A stretch of 64,000 nucleotides of DNA from Mumia quercus (GTDB lineage: Bacteria > Actinomycetota > Actinomycetes > Propionibacteriales > Nocardioidaceae): contig NZ_JANZYO010000002.1 of NCBI RefSeq assembly GCF_025506335.1, forward strand, positions 590,272-654,271. Reading direction: 5' to 3'. Positions 26,792 to 35,381 of the stretch are shown one piece after another. The position numbers and the translations under genes were made by a program. A model generated the notes under the pieces. That model saw only the letters and a list, made by a program, of their open reading frames with translations. It searched no databases and was not told the origin of the DNA. The first letter of the stretch is position 1, and every line of letters begins with the position of its first letter.

Positions 26792-28165
26792 CTAGAGGAC
26801 CTTGCCGGGATTGAGGAGGCCGTGCGGGTCGAGCGCCTCCTTGAGCGCACGCTGCACGCTCATGCCGACGGGCCCGATCTCGCGCGCGAGCAGGTCGCGC
26901 TTCAGCACGCCGACGCCGTGCTCCCCGGTGATCGTGCCGCCGAGCGCCAGGCCGAGCACCATGATGTCGTCGAAGGCGGCGTGGGCGCGCTCCGCCTCCT
27001 CAGGGTCGTCGGCGTCGAAGATCACCGACGGGTGGAAGTTGCCGTCGCCGGCGTGCCCGACGACACCGATCACCACCTCGCGCTTCGCGGCGATCTCCTC
27101 GACGCCGTCGACCAGGTCGGCGATCCGGTTGCGCGGGACGCAGACGTCGTCGACCATCGTCGTGCCCATCGCCTCGAACGCGGTGAGGACCTCCCGGCGC
27201 GCCGTGAGCAGCAGGGCCGCCTCGGCGTCGTCTGCGGCCAGCACCACGTCGTACGCCCCGGCGTCTCGCAGTTGCGCGGCGATGGCGCTGATCTCCTCCT
27301 CTCCCGCGGCTCCGGCGGCGTCGGACTGGGCGAGGACGAGCGCGCCGACAGCGGGGTCGAAGCCGAGGTGCAGCATCGCGTCGACGGCGCGCAGGCTGGT
27401 CGCGTCCATGAGCTCCAGCAGGTTGGGGACGACCGCCGAGCGGGTGATCGCCGCGATCCCCTCGGCCGCCTCGTGGACCGAGCCGAACGTCGCGGCGAGC
27501 GTGCGCGGACGGTGCGCGGCGGGCCGCAGCCGCAGCGTCGCCTCGGTGATGATGCCGAGCGTCCCCTCCGAGCCGACGAACAGCCGGGTCACGTCGTACC
27601 CGGCGACGCCCTTGACCGTGCGACGTCCGGTCCGCAGCACCTCGCCCGAGGCGAGGACGACCTCCAGCGCGAGGACGTAGTCCGTGGTCACGCCGTACTT
27701 CACGCAGCACAAGCCGCCCGAGTTGGTCGCGAGGTTGCCGCCGATCGTGCAGAACTCCCACGAGCTCGGGTCGGGCGGGTAGAACAGGCCCTGCTCGGCC
27801 ACGGCGCGCGACAGGTCGGCGTTGAGCACCCCGGGCTGGGTGACGACGAGACGCTCGTCGGTGTCGATCTCGAGGACACGGTTCATCCGCTCGAGCGCGA
27901 TGACGAGACAGCCGTCGACCGCGTTCGCGGCACCCGACAACCCGCTGCGCGCGCCCTGCGCGACGACGGGGACGCCGTGGGCCGCGGCGACGCGTACGGC
28001 CTCGGCGACGTGCGCGGTCTCGCGGGCGAGCACCACCGCGCACGGTGTCCCCGCGTCGCAGAACATCGCGCGGTCGGTCCGGTAGGAGGCCAGCCTGTCG
28101 GCATCGGTCACGACGACGTCGCCGAGCGCGTCGGCGAGGGCCAGCACGAACGCCTCGTTGTGCAT
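26792..28165 (-). CDS. FAD-linked oxidase, GlcD/D-lactate dehydrogenase type
   Basis: 457 residues. The PCMH-type FAD-binding domain shows VPVVAQGARSGLSGAANAV, CTIGGNLATNSGGLCCVKYG and GSEGTLGIITEATLRL. The FAD-oxidase C-terminal domain ends with GHAGDGNFHPSV and ITGEHGVGVLKRDLL. The family oxidises glycolate or D-2-hydroxyacids, passing electrons to quinone or an Fe-S partner. No glcE/glcF-like subunits are adjacent, so a D-lactate or other 2-hydroxyacid role is likely. Divergent from an Lrp-type regulator 21 bp away. Confidence 0.88.
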   Translation of the reverse strand: MHNEAFVLALADALGDVVVTDADRLASYRTDRAMFCDAGTPCAVVLARETAHVAEAVRVAAAHGVPVVAQGARSGLSGAANAVDGCLVIALERMNRVLEIDTDERLVVTQPGVLNADLSRAVAEQGLFYPPDPSSWEFCTIGGNLATNSGGLCCVKYGVTTDYVLALEVVLASGEVLRTGRRTVKGVAGYDVTRLFVGSEGTLGIITEATLRLRPAAHRPRTLAATFGSVHEAAEGIAAITRSAVVPNLLELMDATSLRAVDAMLHLGFDPAVGALVLAQSDAAGAAGEEEISAIAAQLRDAGAYDVVLAADDAEAALLLTARREVLTAFEAMGTTMVDDVCVPRNRIADLVDGVEEIAAKREVVIGVVGHAGDGNFHPSVIFDADDPEEAERAHAAFDDIMVLGLALGGTITGEHGVGVLKRDLLAREIGPVGMSVQRALKEALDPHGLLNPGKVL

Positions 28166-28186
28166 ACCTCACCCTATGCTGACCGG

Positions 28187-28702
28187 GTGGCCCCGATCGA
28201 CGACCTCGACGCCCAGATCGTCCGCCTGTTCCTCGACGAGCCCAAGATCGGCGTCCTCGAGGCCTCCCGCCGCCTCGGGGTCGCGCGGGCGACGGTCCAG
28301 TCCAGGCTCGACCGGCTCGGCGAGCGAGGGGTGATCTCCTCGTGGTCGCCGACCGTGTCGCCCGAGGCGCTCGGCTTCCCGGTGACGGCGTTCCTCACGC
28401 TCGAGGTCGTCCAAGGAGCGGGCCGCTCCCCCGCCGCCGAGCACCTCGCCTCGATCCCCGAGGTGCTGGAGGCGTGCACGATCACCGGTGCCGGCGACCT
28501 GTGGTGCCGCGTCGTCGCCCGCTCGAACACCGATCTCCAGCGCGTCCTCGACGCCGTGGTGTCCGAGCCGTCGATCGTGCGGGTCGCCACGGTCATCGCT
28601 CTCCAGACCGAGCTGTCGCCGCGCGTCGCCCCGTTGCTGGACGCCACCGCGGGCTTCGACACCGCCGCAGACCTCGACACCACGGCGCCGCCCGCGCCAT
28701 AG
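28187..28702 (+). CDS. Lrp/AsnC-family transcriptional regulator
   Basis: 171 residues from GTG 28187. An N-terminal helix-turn-helix (DDLDAQIVRLFLDEPKIGVLE, then RRLGVARATVQSRLDRL) is followed by a RAM-type ligand-binding domain, FPVTAFLTLEVVQGAG, EVLEACTITGAGDLWCRVVA. The family senses amino acids or related acids. The 21-bp separation from the divergent GlcD-type oxidase gene suggests shared control of that promoter. Seven bases separate its stop from the SDR gene. Confidence 0.88.
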   Translation: MAPIDDLDAQIVRLFLDEPKIGVLEASRRLGVARATVQSRLDRLGERGVISSWSPTVSPEALGFPVTAFLTLEVVQGAGRSPAAEHLASIPEVLEACTITGAGDLWCRVVARSNTDLQRVLDAVVSEPSIVRVATVIALQTELSPRVAPLLDATAGFDTAADLDTTAPPAP

Positions 28703-28709
28703 TGTGCGC

Positions 28710-29567
28710 GTGGCCACCGCAGGCGGACTTTCCGGACGGCGTGTGCTCGTGACCGGCGCCGCCCGGGGCATCGGCGCAGCGCTGGCGGTCCGCCTCGCCG
28801 ACCGGGGCGCCGAGGTGGCGCTTCTCGGGCTCGAGCCCGACGCGCTCGCCGCGACGGCGGCGCGCGCGGGAGACGCCCCGTGGTTCGTCTGCGACGTCAC
28901 GGACCGGGCGTCCCTGGCCACCACCGTGGGCGACGCCGTCACCACGCTCGGAGGCCTGGACGTCGTCGTCGCCAACGCCGGTGTCGCGGCCCAGCTCCCG
29001 CTCGTCGGCGGAGACCCGTACGTCTGGGACCGGACGCTGGCGGTGAACCTGACCGGTGTCTACGACACCGTGCGCTTCGCGGCGCCGCACGTGAGCCACG
29101 ACCGTGGGTACGCGCTGCTGGTCTCGTCCCTCGCCGCAGCCGTCCACCTCCCGCTGATGGGCGCGTACTCCGCCTCGAAGGCGGGCGTCGAGGCACTCGG
29201 GGACACCCTGCGGCTCGAGCTGGCGCCCACGGGCGCCCGTGTCGGCGTCGCCTACTTCGGCGAGCTGGACACGGACATGACCAGCCGTGGGTTCGGGACC
29301 GAGGCGGCGTCCCTCCTCGTCCGCGGCACCCCGGTCGGCCGGGTCGCGCCGCTCGAGCACGCGATCGCGGCACTCGAGCGCGGCATCGCCCGGCGCGCCC
29401 GCGTCATCACGTCGCCCCGCTTCGTCCGCGCCGCCGTGCCCGCCCGCTCGGCCGTCCAGCGCGCGGTCGAGCGGACCTTGCGCCGCTCCCGCGTGCGTCA
29501 CGCTCTCGACGTCGCCCGCCGCGAGCACGCCCCGCTGACCACGCCGCAGCCGGAGGACGCCGGGTGA
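28710..29567 (+). CDS. Short-chain dehydrogenase/reductase
   Basis: 285 residues from GTG 28710. The cofactor motif is TGAARGIG near residue 15. VVANAGVA, the catalytic Ser in LLVSSLAAA and YSASK complete the classical SDR set. The region after about 215 is an extended Arg-rich tail. The sequence resembles the actinobacterial SDRs that oxidise lipid or steroid alcohols; substrate unknown. Its stop overlaps the next gene by four bases (GTGA). Confidence 0.88.
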   Translation: MATAGGLSGRRVLVTGAARGIGAALAVRLADRGAEVALLGLEPDALAATAARAGDAPWFVCDVTDRASLATTVGDAVTTLGGLDVVVANAGVAAQLPLVGGDPYVWDRTLAVNLTGVYDTVRFAAPHVSHDRGYALLVSSLAAAVHLPLMGAYSASKAGVEALGDTLRLELAPTGARVGVAYFGELDTDMTSRGFGTEAASLLVRGTPVGRVAPLEHAIAALERGIARRARVITSPRFVRAAVPARSAVQRAVERTLRRSRVRHALDVARREHAPLTTPQPEDAG

Positions 29568-30163
29568 GCGCCGCCCCTCGCGTCTCCCCCGGCGACCGAC
29601 GCGACCTCGGGCTGCTCAACGCGGCGCTCGCACGGGTCGCCTCGCGGGTGATCGGTGTCCGCGACGTCCACGTGTTCTCGACCCTCGGCCGTACGCGTGG
29701 GCTGTTCCGAGGGTGGCTCCACTACTCCGGCCGCCTGATGCCGTTCGGGACGCTCCCCCGCCGGCAGGCCGAGCTGGTGATCCTCCGCGTGGCCGCGCTG
29801 CGCGAGTCCGCGTACGAGCTCGACCACCACCGGCGGCTGGGCGCGCGCGCGGGGCTCAGCGCTGACGAGATCGCCGCCGTGACCGACCCCGAAGCGAGGT
29901 GGCCCTGGTCGGAGGACGAGCAGGCGCTCCTCGACGTCGCGGACGCGCTCGTGCGTACCCGCGACGTCGACGACGCCACCTGGGAGAGGCTCGCGGCACG
30001 TTTCCCGCCGAGGAGCCTGGTGGAGATCGTCCTGCTGGTGTGCCAGTACGACGGGCTCGCCACCACGCTCCACGCGCTGCGGGTGCCCCTCGACGTCAGC
30101 GCGCGGGACGCGTCCGGCCGTAGAGCCAGGCGTCGAACAACCCGTCGAGCTGCTGACCGCTGA
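29564..30163 (+). CDS. Carboxymuconolactone decarboxylase-family protein
   Basis: 199 residues. The CMD/AhpD-like signature is visible as RQAELVILRVAALRESAYELDHHRRLGARAGL, in which the Glu-x2-His-His arrangement resembles the EWxHH motif but lacks the CxxC pair of AhpD. A C-terminal helix, LVEIVLLVCQYDGLATTLHAL, is also typical. It is translationally coupled to the SDR gene. The last 68 bases, encoding the Arg-rich tail, overlap the 3' end of the convergent M1 peptidase gene. Confidence 0.8.
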   Translation: MSAAPRVSPGDRRDLGLLNAALARVASRVIGVRDVHVFSTLGRTRGLFRGWLHYSGRLMPFGTLPRRQAELVILRVAALRESAYELDHHRRLGARAGLSADEIAAVTDPEARWPWSEDEQALLDVADALVRTRDVDDATWERLAARFPPRSLVEIVLLVCQYDGLATTLHALRVPLDVSARDASGRRARRRTTRRAADR

Positions 30164-31502
30164 CGCGTTCGGCGAGCGCGACGAACTGCGCCGTCGTGCC
30201 GTTGCCGTGCCGGCGCTCGCGCACCCACTGCCGCAGCAGCGAGAAGAACGCGGCGTCACCGATCTCACGGCGCAGCACGTGGACCGTCATCGCCCCTCGG
30301 ACGTAGACCGCGTTGTCGAAGAGGTGGGCGCGCCCCGGCCTGCCGATGGGGAGCCGCCAGAACCGCTTCGTCGTGCCCTCGTACCAGTCGTCGAAGACCG
30401 CCTGCACCGAACCGAGCCCGCGCGACTCGTCCCAGAGCCACTCCATGTAGGTCGCGAGGCCTTCGTTGAGCCAGATGTCGCGCCACCGGCGCAACGACAC
30501 CGAGTTGCCGAACCACTGGTGGGCGATCTCGTGGGCGACGACCGAGGTGTTGCGCCCCGACTCCAAGCTGTAGCCGTGCCGGAAGAAGTCGGCGTCGTAG
30601 ACGGGGCGGGCCTGGGTCTCCAGCGCGAAGCCGAGCGGCGCGGACGTCACGACCCCGCCGAGGTCTCCGTACGGGTACGGACCGAGGCGGCGGCTCAGGA
30701 ACGCGGTGACCTTCGGGGTCGCGCGCATCGACCGGACGGCGCGGCGGCGGACCGTCGGGCCCAGCGCCTTGTCGTACGCGTAGAGGTAGCGGACACCGCC
30801 AGCCTTGCCCCGCTCGATGCGGAAGCGCCCCCAGGCGGCGAACGCGAGGTAGGTCGCCATCGGCTTGCGCATCACCCAGCGCCACTGCGTCCCCCCGGCC
30901 ACCGCACGACGGCCGGCCAGACGGCCGACGCTGATCGCCTGCTGGCCACGAGGGGCGCGCAGACGGATGTCGAACGTCGCCTTGTCGCTCGGGTGGTCGT
31001 TGCTCGCGAACCACCACGGCGCGACCTCCGGCTGACCGACCGCGACGGCACCGGAGTCGGTGGTGAGGAACGGTGACACGCCGTTGCGGCGTACGGTCGC
31101 CGGCCGCCCGGCGTAGCGCACGGTCGCGACGAACTTCTCGCCCTTGCGGAGGGCCCGGGCAGGGGTGACCACCAGCTCGCGCCCGCGCTGCGACACCTTC
31201 GCGCGGCGGCCGTCGACGCGCACCGAGGACGCGTCGAGCAGCAGGTCGAGGTTGAAGCGGGTCAGGCGCTTCGTGGCGACGGCCCGGATCCGCGTCGTCC
31301 CGCGGAGCCGGCCGCGCTCGGAGTCGTAGCCCGCGTCGATCCGGTAGTGGCGGACGTCGTAGCCGCCGTTGCCGTAGCCGGGGAAGTACGGGTCACCGGC
31401 ACCAGGAGCGCCCACAGGGCTCGGCGCAGCCGACGCCGTGGGGGCGACGACGACCGATCCCGCGATCACGGCGGTCGACAGCAGGGCGACAAGGGCACGC
31501 AT
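30096..31502 (-). CDS. Secreted M1-family metallopeptidase
   Basis: 468 residues with a Sec signal peptide (cleavage after PTASA at about 25). The gluzincin motif HEIAHQWFGN starts at His324, followed by NEGLATY with Glu347 as the third zinc ligand. The N-terminal beta domain (residues 45-230) is of the M1 type. GFALETQARP replaces the exopeptidase GAMEN motif. At 468 residues it lacks the large helical C-terminal domain of PepN and is comparable to secreted actinobacterial M1 peptidases. Its 3' end overlaps the CMD gene. Confidence 0.88.
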   Translation of the reverse strand: MRALVALLSTAVIAGSVVVAPTASAAPSPVGAPGAGDPYFPGYGNGGYDVRHYRIDAGYDSERGRLRGTTRIRAVATKRLTRFNLDLLLDASSVRVDGRRAKVSQRGRELVVTPARALRKGEKFVATVRYAGRPATVRRNGVSPFLTTDSGAVAVGQPEVAPWWFASNDHPSDKATFDIRLRAPRGQQAISVGRLAGRRAVAGGTQWRWVMRKPMATYLAFAAWGRFRIERGKAGGVRYLYAYDKALGPTVRRRAVRSMRATPKVTAFLSRRLGPYPYGDLGGVVTSAPLGFALETQARPVYDADFFRHGYSLESGRNTSVVAHEIAHQWFGNSVSLRRWRDIWLNEGLATYMEWLWDESRGLGSVQAVFDDWYEGTTKRFWRLPIGRPGRAHLFDNAVYVRGAMTVHVLRREIGDAAFFSLLRQWVRERRHGNGTTAQFVALAERVSGQQLDGLFDAWLYGRTRPAR

Positions 31503-31519
31503 GCGGGAACACTACGTCG

Positions 31520-33331
31520 TCAGGCCGACGGCTTGCTGGCCCATTCGCGGATCTTGTCGATCCGTGCGCGCAGGTCCTCGGCGGACGCGCTCGCCGCCGG
31601 CGGCCCTCCGCACACCTCGCGCAGGCGGTTGTGCGTCACCCCGTGCGGCTGGCCCGTCCGGTGGTGCCAGGCGCCGACCAGCCCGTTGAGCTCGCGGCGC
31701 AGCATCGCCCGCAGCTCGTGGGCGGTCGGCTCGTGCACGGTCGGGCCGGGCGCGAGGCCTGCCTCGGGAGAGGACTCGGCCTCAGGTGCCGCCTGCGACG
31801 TCTCGGCCCCGGACGTGCGCCCTGCCCGCCGAGAGCGGGCGTGGCGCAGCAGCTCGCGGACCTGGTCGGGCTCGAGCAGGCCGGGGATCCCGAGGAAGTC
31901 CATCTCCTCCTCCGAGCCGACGGCGACCTCGCCTTCGTGACCGAACTCGCCCCCGTCGTACAGGACGCGGTCGAAAGAGGCCTCGCTGCCGAGCGCCTCG
32001 AACGAGAACTCCTCGAGGTCGCCCTCGGTCTCGGTCGCCTGCGCCGCGGCGAGGAGCGCGTCGTCGAGCGCCGACGGGTCGTCCGGGTCGGTGTCGGCAC
32101 GACCGAGGACGTGGTCGCGCTGGACCTCCATCTCGGAGGCGAGCCCGAGGACGCGCGGCACGCTGGGGACGAACACGGTCGCGGTCTCGCCGCGACGCCT
32201 CGCCCGGACGAACCGGCCGACGGCCTGGGCGAAGAAGAGAGGCGTCGAGGTACGCGTGGCGTACACGCCGACGGCGAGCCGGGGCACGTCGACACCCTCG
32301 CTGACCATGCGGACCGCGACCATCCACCGCTCGTCGGAGTCGGCGAACGCGCTGATCCGAGCGCTGGACTCCTTCTCGTCGGAGAGGACGACCGCCGGAC
32401 CGGTGCCGGTGATCTCGCGCAGGATCTTGGCGTACGCCCGGGCGGTGCCCTGGTCGCTCGCGATCACGAGGCCGCCGGCGTCGGGCACGTGGCGACGCAC
32501 CTCCGACAGCCTCTTGTCCGCAGCCGCGAGGACAGACGGGATCCACGAGCCGCTCGGGTCGAGGGCCGTCCGGAGCGCCTGCGCGGTGAGGTCCTTCGTC
32601 ATCGGCTCGCCGAGGCGTGCCGCGACCTCGTCGCCGGCGCGCGTACGCCAGCGCAGGTCGCCGGAGTACGCCATGAACAGCACCGGACGGACGACGCCGT
32701 CGGCGAGCGCCTCGGCGTACCCGTACGAGTAGTCGGCGACGCTGCGGCCGATCCCGTCGGCGCCGGGGGCGTAGGTGACGAACGGGATCGGGTTGGTGTC
32801 GGAACGGAACGGCGTGCCGGTCAGCGCGAGGCGACGCGTCGCGGGCTCGAAGGCCTCGCGGACCGCCTCGCCCCACGACAGCGCGTCTCCGGCGTGGTGG
32901 ACCTCGTCGAGGATCACGAGGGTGCGGAAGCGCTCGGTCCGCAGCCGGTACGCGGTCGGGTTCGTCGCGACACCGGCGTAGGTCAGCGCGAAGCCGCGGT
33001 AGTCCGACGCCATCGCGCCGCTGCGGCCGTTGAACGACGGGTCGAGAGGGATCCCGGCCCGCTGACCGGCCTCCGCCCACTGCGTCTTGAGGTGGTCGGT
33101 CGGTGCGACGACGATGATGCGTTCGACGACGCGCGCCTCGAGCAGCCGGGCGGCCACCGTCAGCGCGAAGGTGGTCTTGCCGGCTCCCGGGGTCGCGACC
33201 GCGAGGAAGTCCCGCGGGTTCTGCTCGCCGTAGAGCTTGAGTGCCTCAGCCTGCCACGCGCGCAGCTTGGGAGCGGTGCCCCAGGCTGCGCGGTCGGGAT
33301 AGGCCGGTGGGAGATGCGCGGCCCCGGTCAT
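31520..33331 (-). CDS. DEAD/DEAH-box (superfamily II) helicase
   Basis: 603 residues from ATG 33331. Walker A is ATPGAGKTTFAL and motif II is LDEVHHAGD; motif III is LTGTPFRSD. Motif VI is AVGRFVRARR. The C-terminal ~170 residues are acidic and then Gln/Arg-rich. This group (restriction-helicase-like, Rv2917-type) is widespread in actinobacteria and usually found with a DUF3039 gene, as here. It probably unwinds nucleic acid during repair or RNA metabolism. The start overlaps the M43 peptidase stop by one base. Confidence 0.88.
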   Translation of the reverse strand: MTGAAHLPPAYPDRAAWGTAPKLRAWQAEALKLYGEQNPRDFLAVATPGAGKTTFALTVAARLLEARVVERIIVVAPTDHLKTQWAEAGQRAGIPLDPSFNGRSGAMASDYRGFALTYAGVATNPTAYRLRTERFRTLVILDEVHHAGDALSWGEAVREAFEPATRRLALTGTPFRSDTNPIPFVTYAPGADGIGRSVADYSYGYAEALADGVVRPVLFMAYSGDLRWRTRAGDEVAARLGEPMTKDLTAQALRTALDPSGSWIPSVLAAADKRLSEVRRHVPDAGGLVIASDQGTARAYAKILREITGTGPAVVLSDEKESSARISAFADSDERWMVAVRMVSEGVDVPRLAVGVYATRTSTPLFFAQAVGRFVRARRRGETATVFVPSVPRVLGLASEMEVQRDHVLGRADTDPDDPSALDDALLAAAQATETEGDLEEFSFEALGSEASFDRVLYDGGEFGHEGEVAVGSEEEMDFLGIPGLLEPDQVRELLRHARSRRAGRTSGAETSQAAPEAESSPEAGLAPGPTVHEPTAHELRAMLRRELNGLVGAWHHRTGQPHGVTHNRLREVCGGPPAASASAEDLRARIDKIREWASKPSA

Positions 33332-34353
33332 CAGCGGCGATACACCCGCCAGAGCTTGCGCATCCGGTCGATCTGACCAGGAGTGAAGTGGTGCATGCAC
33401 CGGTCGTACGAGTAGTCCATGAAGTTGTGGATCGGGTCGACACCCGGAGAGGGGCACGTGTCGCGGCCGCGTGGGCACTCGAAGCTCGGCACGCGCTCGG
33501 AGGGCGTGTCGGCGACGCGGTCGCCCTTCTTGCCGCAGGCCCCGTGGAAGGTGTGGTAGAGCCCCAGCCAGTGCCCGGTCTCGTGGACGGCGGTGTCGCC
33601 CTTGTTGTAGCCGCGGAACCGACCGCCGGGCATCGAGTCCTTGTGGATCACGACGCCGTCGAGCGTGAGCTTCTTCTTGGCCCGCTGCGGGAAGGTGGCG
33701 TAGCCGAGGAGCTGGAGGCCGCCACGCTCGGTCGGCGCGCCGATGTAGAGGTTGAGCGCCCGACGCTTGCCACGGTGGAGCGTCTTGCGCATCTCGCGGG
33801 AGGCCTTCGAGCCGAGCGTCGCGTAGTACCAGGAGCGGTTGACCGTCGTGTCGACCTTCTTGACCTTGAAGCGGAACCGGGTGCTGCGCGCCTTGCTCCA
33901 CTGCTTGCCGGCGTACGCGCGGTTCATCACCTTCATCTGGCGGCGGATCTTCGCGCGGCTGACGGCCTTGGCCTTGGTCGACGGCTTCAGCACGTGGACG
34001 TACACCGGCACCGTGATGCGGCGGGGGCCGTCACCGCGCGCGCCGGGGGCGAGACGTGCCTCACCGGCTGCCACACGGCGCGCAAGGTCGCGCTCGTACG
34101 CCTCGGCGGTCGCCGCCGAGGGCTCCGGCCCGCGCACGACGCCGTCGAGGCCCTTCAGCGTGCGGGCTCCCAGGGTCTCGGTGTCGCCCGGCTCACAGTC
34201 GTCGAGCGCCGGGGAGGCCGTCTGCCCGCTCGACGGCGACGGCGCCGCGGAGGCCGCCACGACCGAGCCGCTCAGGAGCAGGCCGCCGCTGGCCGCGAGA
34301 ACGGTCAGCAGAAGCGGAAGCCCACGACGTCGGCCGCGCTCAGTCATCGCCAC
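33331..34353 (-). CDS. Secreted M43-type zinc metalloprotease
   Basis: 340 residues from GTG 34353 (ATG 34347 is an alternative). A signal peptide, LPLLLTVLAASGGLLLSGSV, ends near AASAAP. The catalytic motif HETGHWLGLYH and the Met-turn NFMDYSYDRC identify the pappalysin/cytophagalysin (M43) group. Cys residues in HGACGKKGDRV, SFECPRGRDTC and DRCMHHF suggest disulfides. A Lys/Arg-rich middle precedes the catalytic region. Probably a secreted endopeptidase. It overlaps the 5' end of the helicase and, by 14 bp, the 3' end of the DUF3039 gene. Confidence 0.88.
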   Translation of the reverse strand: MAMTERGRRRGLPLLLTVLAASGGLLLSGSVVAASAAPSPSSGQTASPALDDCEPGDTETLGARTLKGLDGVVRGPEPSAATAEAYERDLARRVAAGEARLAPGARGDGPRRITVPVYVHVLKPSTKAKAVSRAKIRRQMKVMNRAYAGKQWSKARSTRFRFKVKKVDTTVNRSWYYATLGSKASREMRKTLHRGKRRALNLYIGAPTERGGLQLLGYATFPQRAKKKLTLDGVVIHKDSMPGGRFRGYNKGDTAVHETGHWLGLYHTFHGACGKKGDRVADTPSERVPSFECPRGRDTCPSPGVDPIHNFMDYSYDRCMHHFTPGQIDRMRKLWRVYRR

Positions 34354-34603
34354 CGGCGTCGCCGGGGTTCAGAGTGGCCCAGATCTCCTTGCACTCAGGG
34401 CAGACCGGGAAGCGCTGGGGATCGCGGCTGGGCACCCACACCTTGCCGCAGAGCGCCACCACGGGGGTGCCCTCGATCATCGCCTCGGTGAGCTTGTCCT
34501 TCGGCACGTAGTGCGAGAAGCGCTCGTGGTCACCGTCGTCGAGACGCGGCTGCGTACGGACGTCCTCGGACGTCTGGGCTCCGGGGCTGAAGGTGGTGGA
34601 CAC
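34340..34603 (-). CDS. DUF3039 domain protein
   Basis: 87 residues from GTG 34603. The conserved core ALCGKVWVPSRDP followed by FPVCPECKEIW contains three Cys residues resembling a small zinc-binding site (one Cys in the first part, CPEC in the second). The family is actinobacterial and usually adjacent to the SF2 helicase. Function unknown; a small zinc partner of the helicase is an inference. First gene of the DUF3039-M43-helicase overlapping run. Confidence 0.85.
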   Translation of the reverse strand: MSTTFSPGAQTSEDVRTQPRLDDGDHERFSHYVPKDKLTEAMIEGTPVVALCGKVWVPSRDPQRFPVCPECKEIWATLNPGDAGGDD

Positions 34604-34665
34604 CTCGGCAGTCTACGTCAGCAGGGTCGGCTGACCCAGCCCGTCGACACGCCGCTGGGGACGGC

Positions 34666-35268
34666 TCAGTTCATCTGGGGATCGTCGGGGAAGGTCGAGA
34701 GCATCGCGAGATCCCCGCCCTGCCGACGGAGCACGTCGCGCCACAGCGCCTCGGGGTTCGGGGAGAGCAGGTCCTCCGCGAACCCGTCCACCACGACCCA
34801 CGACCCCTCGGCGATCTCACCCTCGAGTTGCCCTGGGCTCCACCCGGCGTACCCCGCGAAGACCCGCACACCACGCAGGCCGACGTGCGTCCCCGTGGCC
34901 GGGACGTCGAGGTCGACGAGTCCCACACGGTCGTACATCTCGCGCCAGCCGTCCGGCGGGTCGGCCACAGCCGAGGCCATGACGCCGATGGCGAGCGCGG
35001 AGTCGGTGGAGACCGGTCCGCCGGAGAACACCGCGGACGGGCTCGACACGAGGTTCGACCACTCGGGAAGGACGTCGGAGACGGCGGCGTCGAGCGGCTG
35101 GTTCAGGATCACGCCGAGCGCACCCCCGGCGTCGTGGTCGAGCACCGCCACGACGGCCCGGAAGAAGGGACCGGCGCTCAGCAGGGGCGTGGCAACCAGC
35201 AGCCGACCGCGGTACGAGCGGTGGCGCGGCGACACGTCGGGAGTTTCGGCAGGCTCTTGCTCGGTCAT
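34666..35268 (-). CDS. YqgE/AlgH family protein
   Basis: 200 residues from ATG 35268, preceded by GAGGAGG. The signature RGRLLVATPLLSAGPFFRAVV, followed by VLDHDAGGALGVILNQPL, then FSGGPVSTDS and VFAGYAGWSPGQLEGEI, is diagnostic. The family's role is unsettled (linked to alginate regulation in Pseudomonas). It is a cytosolic single-domain protein. It lies upstream of DUF3039 by 62 bp on the same strand and diverges from a MerR gene. Confidence 0.9.
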   Translation of the reverse strand: MTEQEPAETPDVSPRHRSYRGRLLVATPLLSAGPFFRAVVAVLDHDAGGALGVILNQPLDAAVSDVLPEWSNLVSSPSAVFSGGPVSTDSALAIGVMASAVADPPDGWREMYDRVGLVDLDVPATGTHVGLRGVRVFAGYAGWSPGQLEGEIAEGSWVVVDGFAEDLLSPNPEALWRDVLRRQGGDLAMLSTFPDDPQMN

Positions 35269-35381
35269 CAGGGCCTCCTCACGCCGTCCTCGCTGCCTTC
35301 TCAGCGTACGCCGTGCCACGCCAGAACGCGGGCGGCGAGGCCGTAGGATGACGGAACCGTTGACCCAGCCACGAGGACGAG

